Shown here: positions 5,349-6,379 of the stretch, piece by piece
Position numbering within the stretch: position 1 is the first letter of the stretch
Layout of the letters: the number at the start of each line of letters is the position of its first letter
Source of the DNA: Clostridiales bacterium
GTDB taxonomy: Bacteria; Bacillota; Clostridia; Oscillospirales; CAG-272
Reading direction: 5' to 3'
Assembly: GCA_003150035.1 (NCBI GenBank)
Contig: QALR01000009.1
Span: 1 to 6,379, forward strand
Length of the DNA: 6,379 nucleotides
The notes under the pieces: generated by a model
Databases searched by the model: none
What the model was told of the DNA's origin: nothing
What the model saw: only the letters and a program-made list of their open reading frames with translations
Translations under genes and position numbers: made by a program

Positions 5349-6117
5349 TACTCTTATTCAGAAACTTGGTTGTGCAGATGTTTACAGAACCTATGTGTTA
5401 CTATTAATAGCAGATAAAAGCACACTAACAACTGATACTACCATAGAGGAGCTTGCATCATTTGTTGATGAATCAAAATTCAACTATAAAGGTAACAGGA
5501 AAACCAAATCATTCAATGACAAGTTAAGAGATACAGGAGATGTTACCATACAAGAAAAGAACAGTGGCAAAAAGGACAGAACTTGGACTGATTATATCTT
5601 TTCTCCAGTTACTTATGGAAATTACAGAAGAATCAGCAGGGAGTTTTACGATTCATATAATGATACATTGGATTTGAAACTTAGAGGATTCATTCTTAAA
5701 CTGTTCAGTGCAGCAGAACCACATAGCCATACCATTATTTTACCCATGAGAAAACTGGAAAAACTAATTCACATGGGGCATGATACCATTAATAAATATA
5801 TAGACCAGCTAATAGAACTGGACTTATTAGACGAAGTTGGTGATTCAACCATATTAAAAGCCAAAGGTCTCATTTTAGACCAACCCAAAGATAAATATGT
5901 GGAAGAAGTTAAAGCTCGCTTTGAGCACATGATAGCTTATAATGAAAGCAGAGGGAATCCAATTTCAAGAGAATGCATGATTTATAAGAAGTGCAAAGAG
6001 AAACTATTTGAAGGAATCCAAAACATGCACGCTTTTATGAAATCATTGGAAAGTGGATTAGTTGGCACGAAGCAAGATATAAAAGACAATGAAGAACTTC
6101 AAGATATTATTTTATAA
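5308..6117 (+). CDS. Putative tandem winged-helix DNA-binding protein, possible replication initiator
   Basis: The protein is 269 aa from ATG 5308; a TTG 15 bases upstream in frame is open but less likely. Two segments look like winged helices. The first is about 22-84, a helix (ADVYRTYVLLLIAD), then a TIEELASFV helix, a recognition-like region and a beta-wing near 78-84. The second is about 124-190, KLRGFILKLFSAA, then PMRKLEKLIHM, then GHDTINKYIDQLIELDLL, then a beta-strand pair. The remainder is helical, charged and acidic at the end. Two winged helices in tandem are the architecture of Rep_3/RepE-type plasmid initiators, although I see no clear sequence match; a DnaD-like or phage O-like replication protein or a regulator is also possible. 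Repeats just upstream and in the gene's 5' part would be natural binding sites. The fold assignment is my inference from helix patterns. Confidence 0.65.
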   Translation: MTKLPFKEYTVINNTLIQKLGCADVYRTYVLLLIADKSTLTTDTTIEELASFVDESKFNYKGNRKTKSFNDKLRDTGDVTIQEKNSGKKDRTWTDYIFSPVTYGNYRRISREFYDSYNDTLDLKLRGFILKLFSAAEPHSHTIILPMRKLEKLIHMGHDTINKYIDQLIELDLLDEVGDSTILKAKGLILDQPKDKYVEEVKARFEHMIAYNESRGNPISRECMIYKKCKEKLFEGIQNMHAFMKSLESGLVGTKQDIKDNEELQDIIL

Positions 6118-6379
6118 ATCAAACTCAAATCCTGTTTCTATATATAAAGAGTTATATACGAGATACCATACCACTATTTTACTCCCCCTCATGGTAACTT
6201 TAAGAAAAAAGAATACTTTAAAAACTTTCTTTGGTGGCTGACTAAAAAAAGAATGCTTATTAATGAAGTGATTTAAACTTATGTATATCAATTAAAATGT
6301 TGTCAAACAGCGTACAAATAGAATTATTCATTATATTATGGGTGACCAAACTCATTCATAATAAACAACCTATGTACGC
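6118..6379. other. Non-coding 3' region
   Basis: After the 269-aa gene no convincing ORF is present on either strand; the best are 16 and 26 codons. The stretch includes an AT-only dyad, TATATAA (6141-6147) with TTATATA (6152-6158), a weak 6-bp dyad TACCAT/ATGGTA (6164-6169 and 6191-6196), and the long terminal inverted repeat listed separately. No intrinsic terminator with a T tract follows the gene. Confidence 0.6.
6310..6379 (-). repeat. Long imperfect inverted repeat, - strand hairpin
   Basis: GCGTACA (6310-6316) and TGTACGC (6373-6379) are perfect arms, and pairing continues inward to 6334 and 6358. This gives about 22 base pairs with a 2-nt bulge and a 1-nt bulge around a 23-nt loop (6335-6357). 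All three non-Watson-Crick positions are A-C on the + strand and G-U on the - strand, so the fold is better on - strand RNA or ssDNA. No T tract follows, so a terminator is unlikely. Candidates are a structured small RNA, a transfer origin hairpin, or an element-end recombination site. Confidence 0.6.

Larger units (their letters stand above)
4789..5517 (+). repeat. Dispersed repeat CAAATCATTC, three exact copies
   Basis: CAAATCATTC occurs at 4789-4798, 5271-5280 and 5505-5514. The first and third copies extend to 13 bp (CAAATCATTCAAT), and the second and third share 13 bp (AACCAAATCATTC). A near copy with one extra base, ACCAAACTCATTCA, is at 6345-6358. The 5505 copy is within the coding region of the 269-aa protein. 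They may be dispersed binding sites, or chance in AT-rich DNA. Confidence 0.45.

Noticed and set aside
6112..6192. 26-codon - strand ORF
   Set aside because: Too short, and its 3' end overlaps the stop codon of the 269-aa gene; probably chance in AT-rich DNA.
6191..6241. 16-codon + strand ORF (MVTLRKK...)
   Set aside because: Too short, no start context, no recognisable product.
1..6379. Attachment-site core of the CTnDOT/NBU1 kind, CRISPR array, tRNA or rRNA
   Set aside because: I found no GTAnnTTTGC-type core, no regularly spaced repeat array, and no cloverleaf or rRNA-like sequence. The TTTGC at 1734-1738 fits a promoter better.

Overview
The window looks like part of a mobile genetic element from Bacteroides or a close relative (Bacteroidales). 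The evidence is the low GC, A-rich leaders without clear Shine-Dalgarno sites, matches to the Bacteroidetes promoter (-7 box TAnnTTTG), and a tyrosine recombinase with the CFTGLxYxD signature familiar from Bacteroides conjugative and mobilizable elements. No phage structural gene, conjugation gene, resistance cargo, tRNA, rRNA or CRISPR array is visible. All credible genes are on the + strand.

Layout. (1) 1-708 is the C-terminal part of a tyrosine integrase, cut by the window start and closed by a strong intrinsic terminator (727-766). (2) A promoter-like sequence buried in that terminator precedes a 280-aa protein I do not recognise (790-1632), which ends in a second intrinsic terminator (1656-1702). 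(3) A new leader starts an apparent operon: an unknown 174-aa protein (1810-2334), an intergenic hairpin, an unknown 143-aa protein (2393-2824), and, by an ATGA stop/start overlap, a 589-aa SF2 DExH helicase-like protein (2821-4590). Its P-loop lacks the usual lysine. (4) 4591-5171 is repeat-rich and mostly non-coding, with three inverted repeats, a 44-nt G-free tract, short spaced direct repeats and a 57-aa small ORF (4811-4984). (5) A possible 58-aa ORF (5172-5348) overlaps a 269-aa protein (5308-6117) with two predicted winged-helix-like segments. (6) The last 262 bases are non-coding. They end in a long imperfect inverted repeat (6310-6379) whose mismatches all become G-U pairs on the - strand.

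Interpretation (inference). The helicase-like protein, the tandem winged-helix-like protein and the repeat-rich spacer between them would fit an autonomous replication or maintenance module carried by an integrating element, with the integrase handling insertion and excision. Functions for the three unknown proteins cannot be assigned from sequence alone. The most interesting items are the lysine-less P-loop helicase, the origin-like spacer, and the terminal hairpin.
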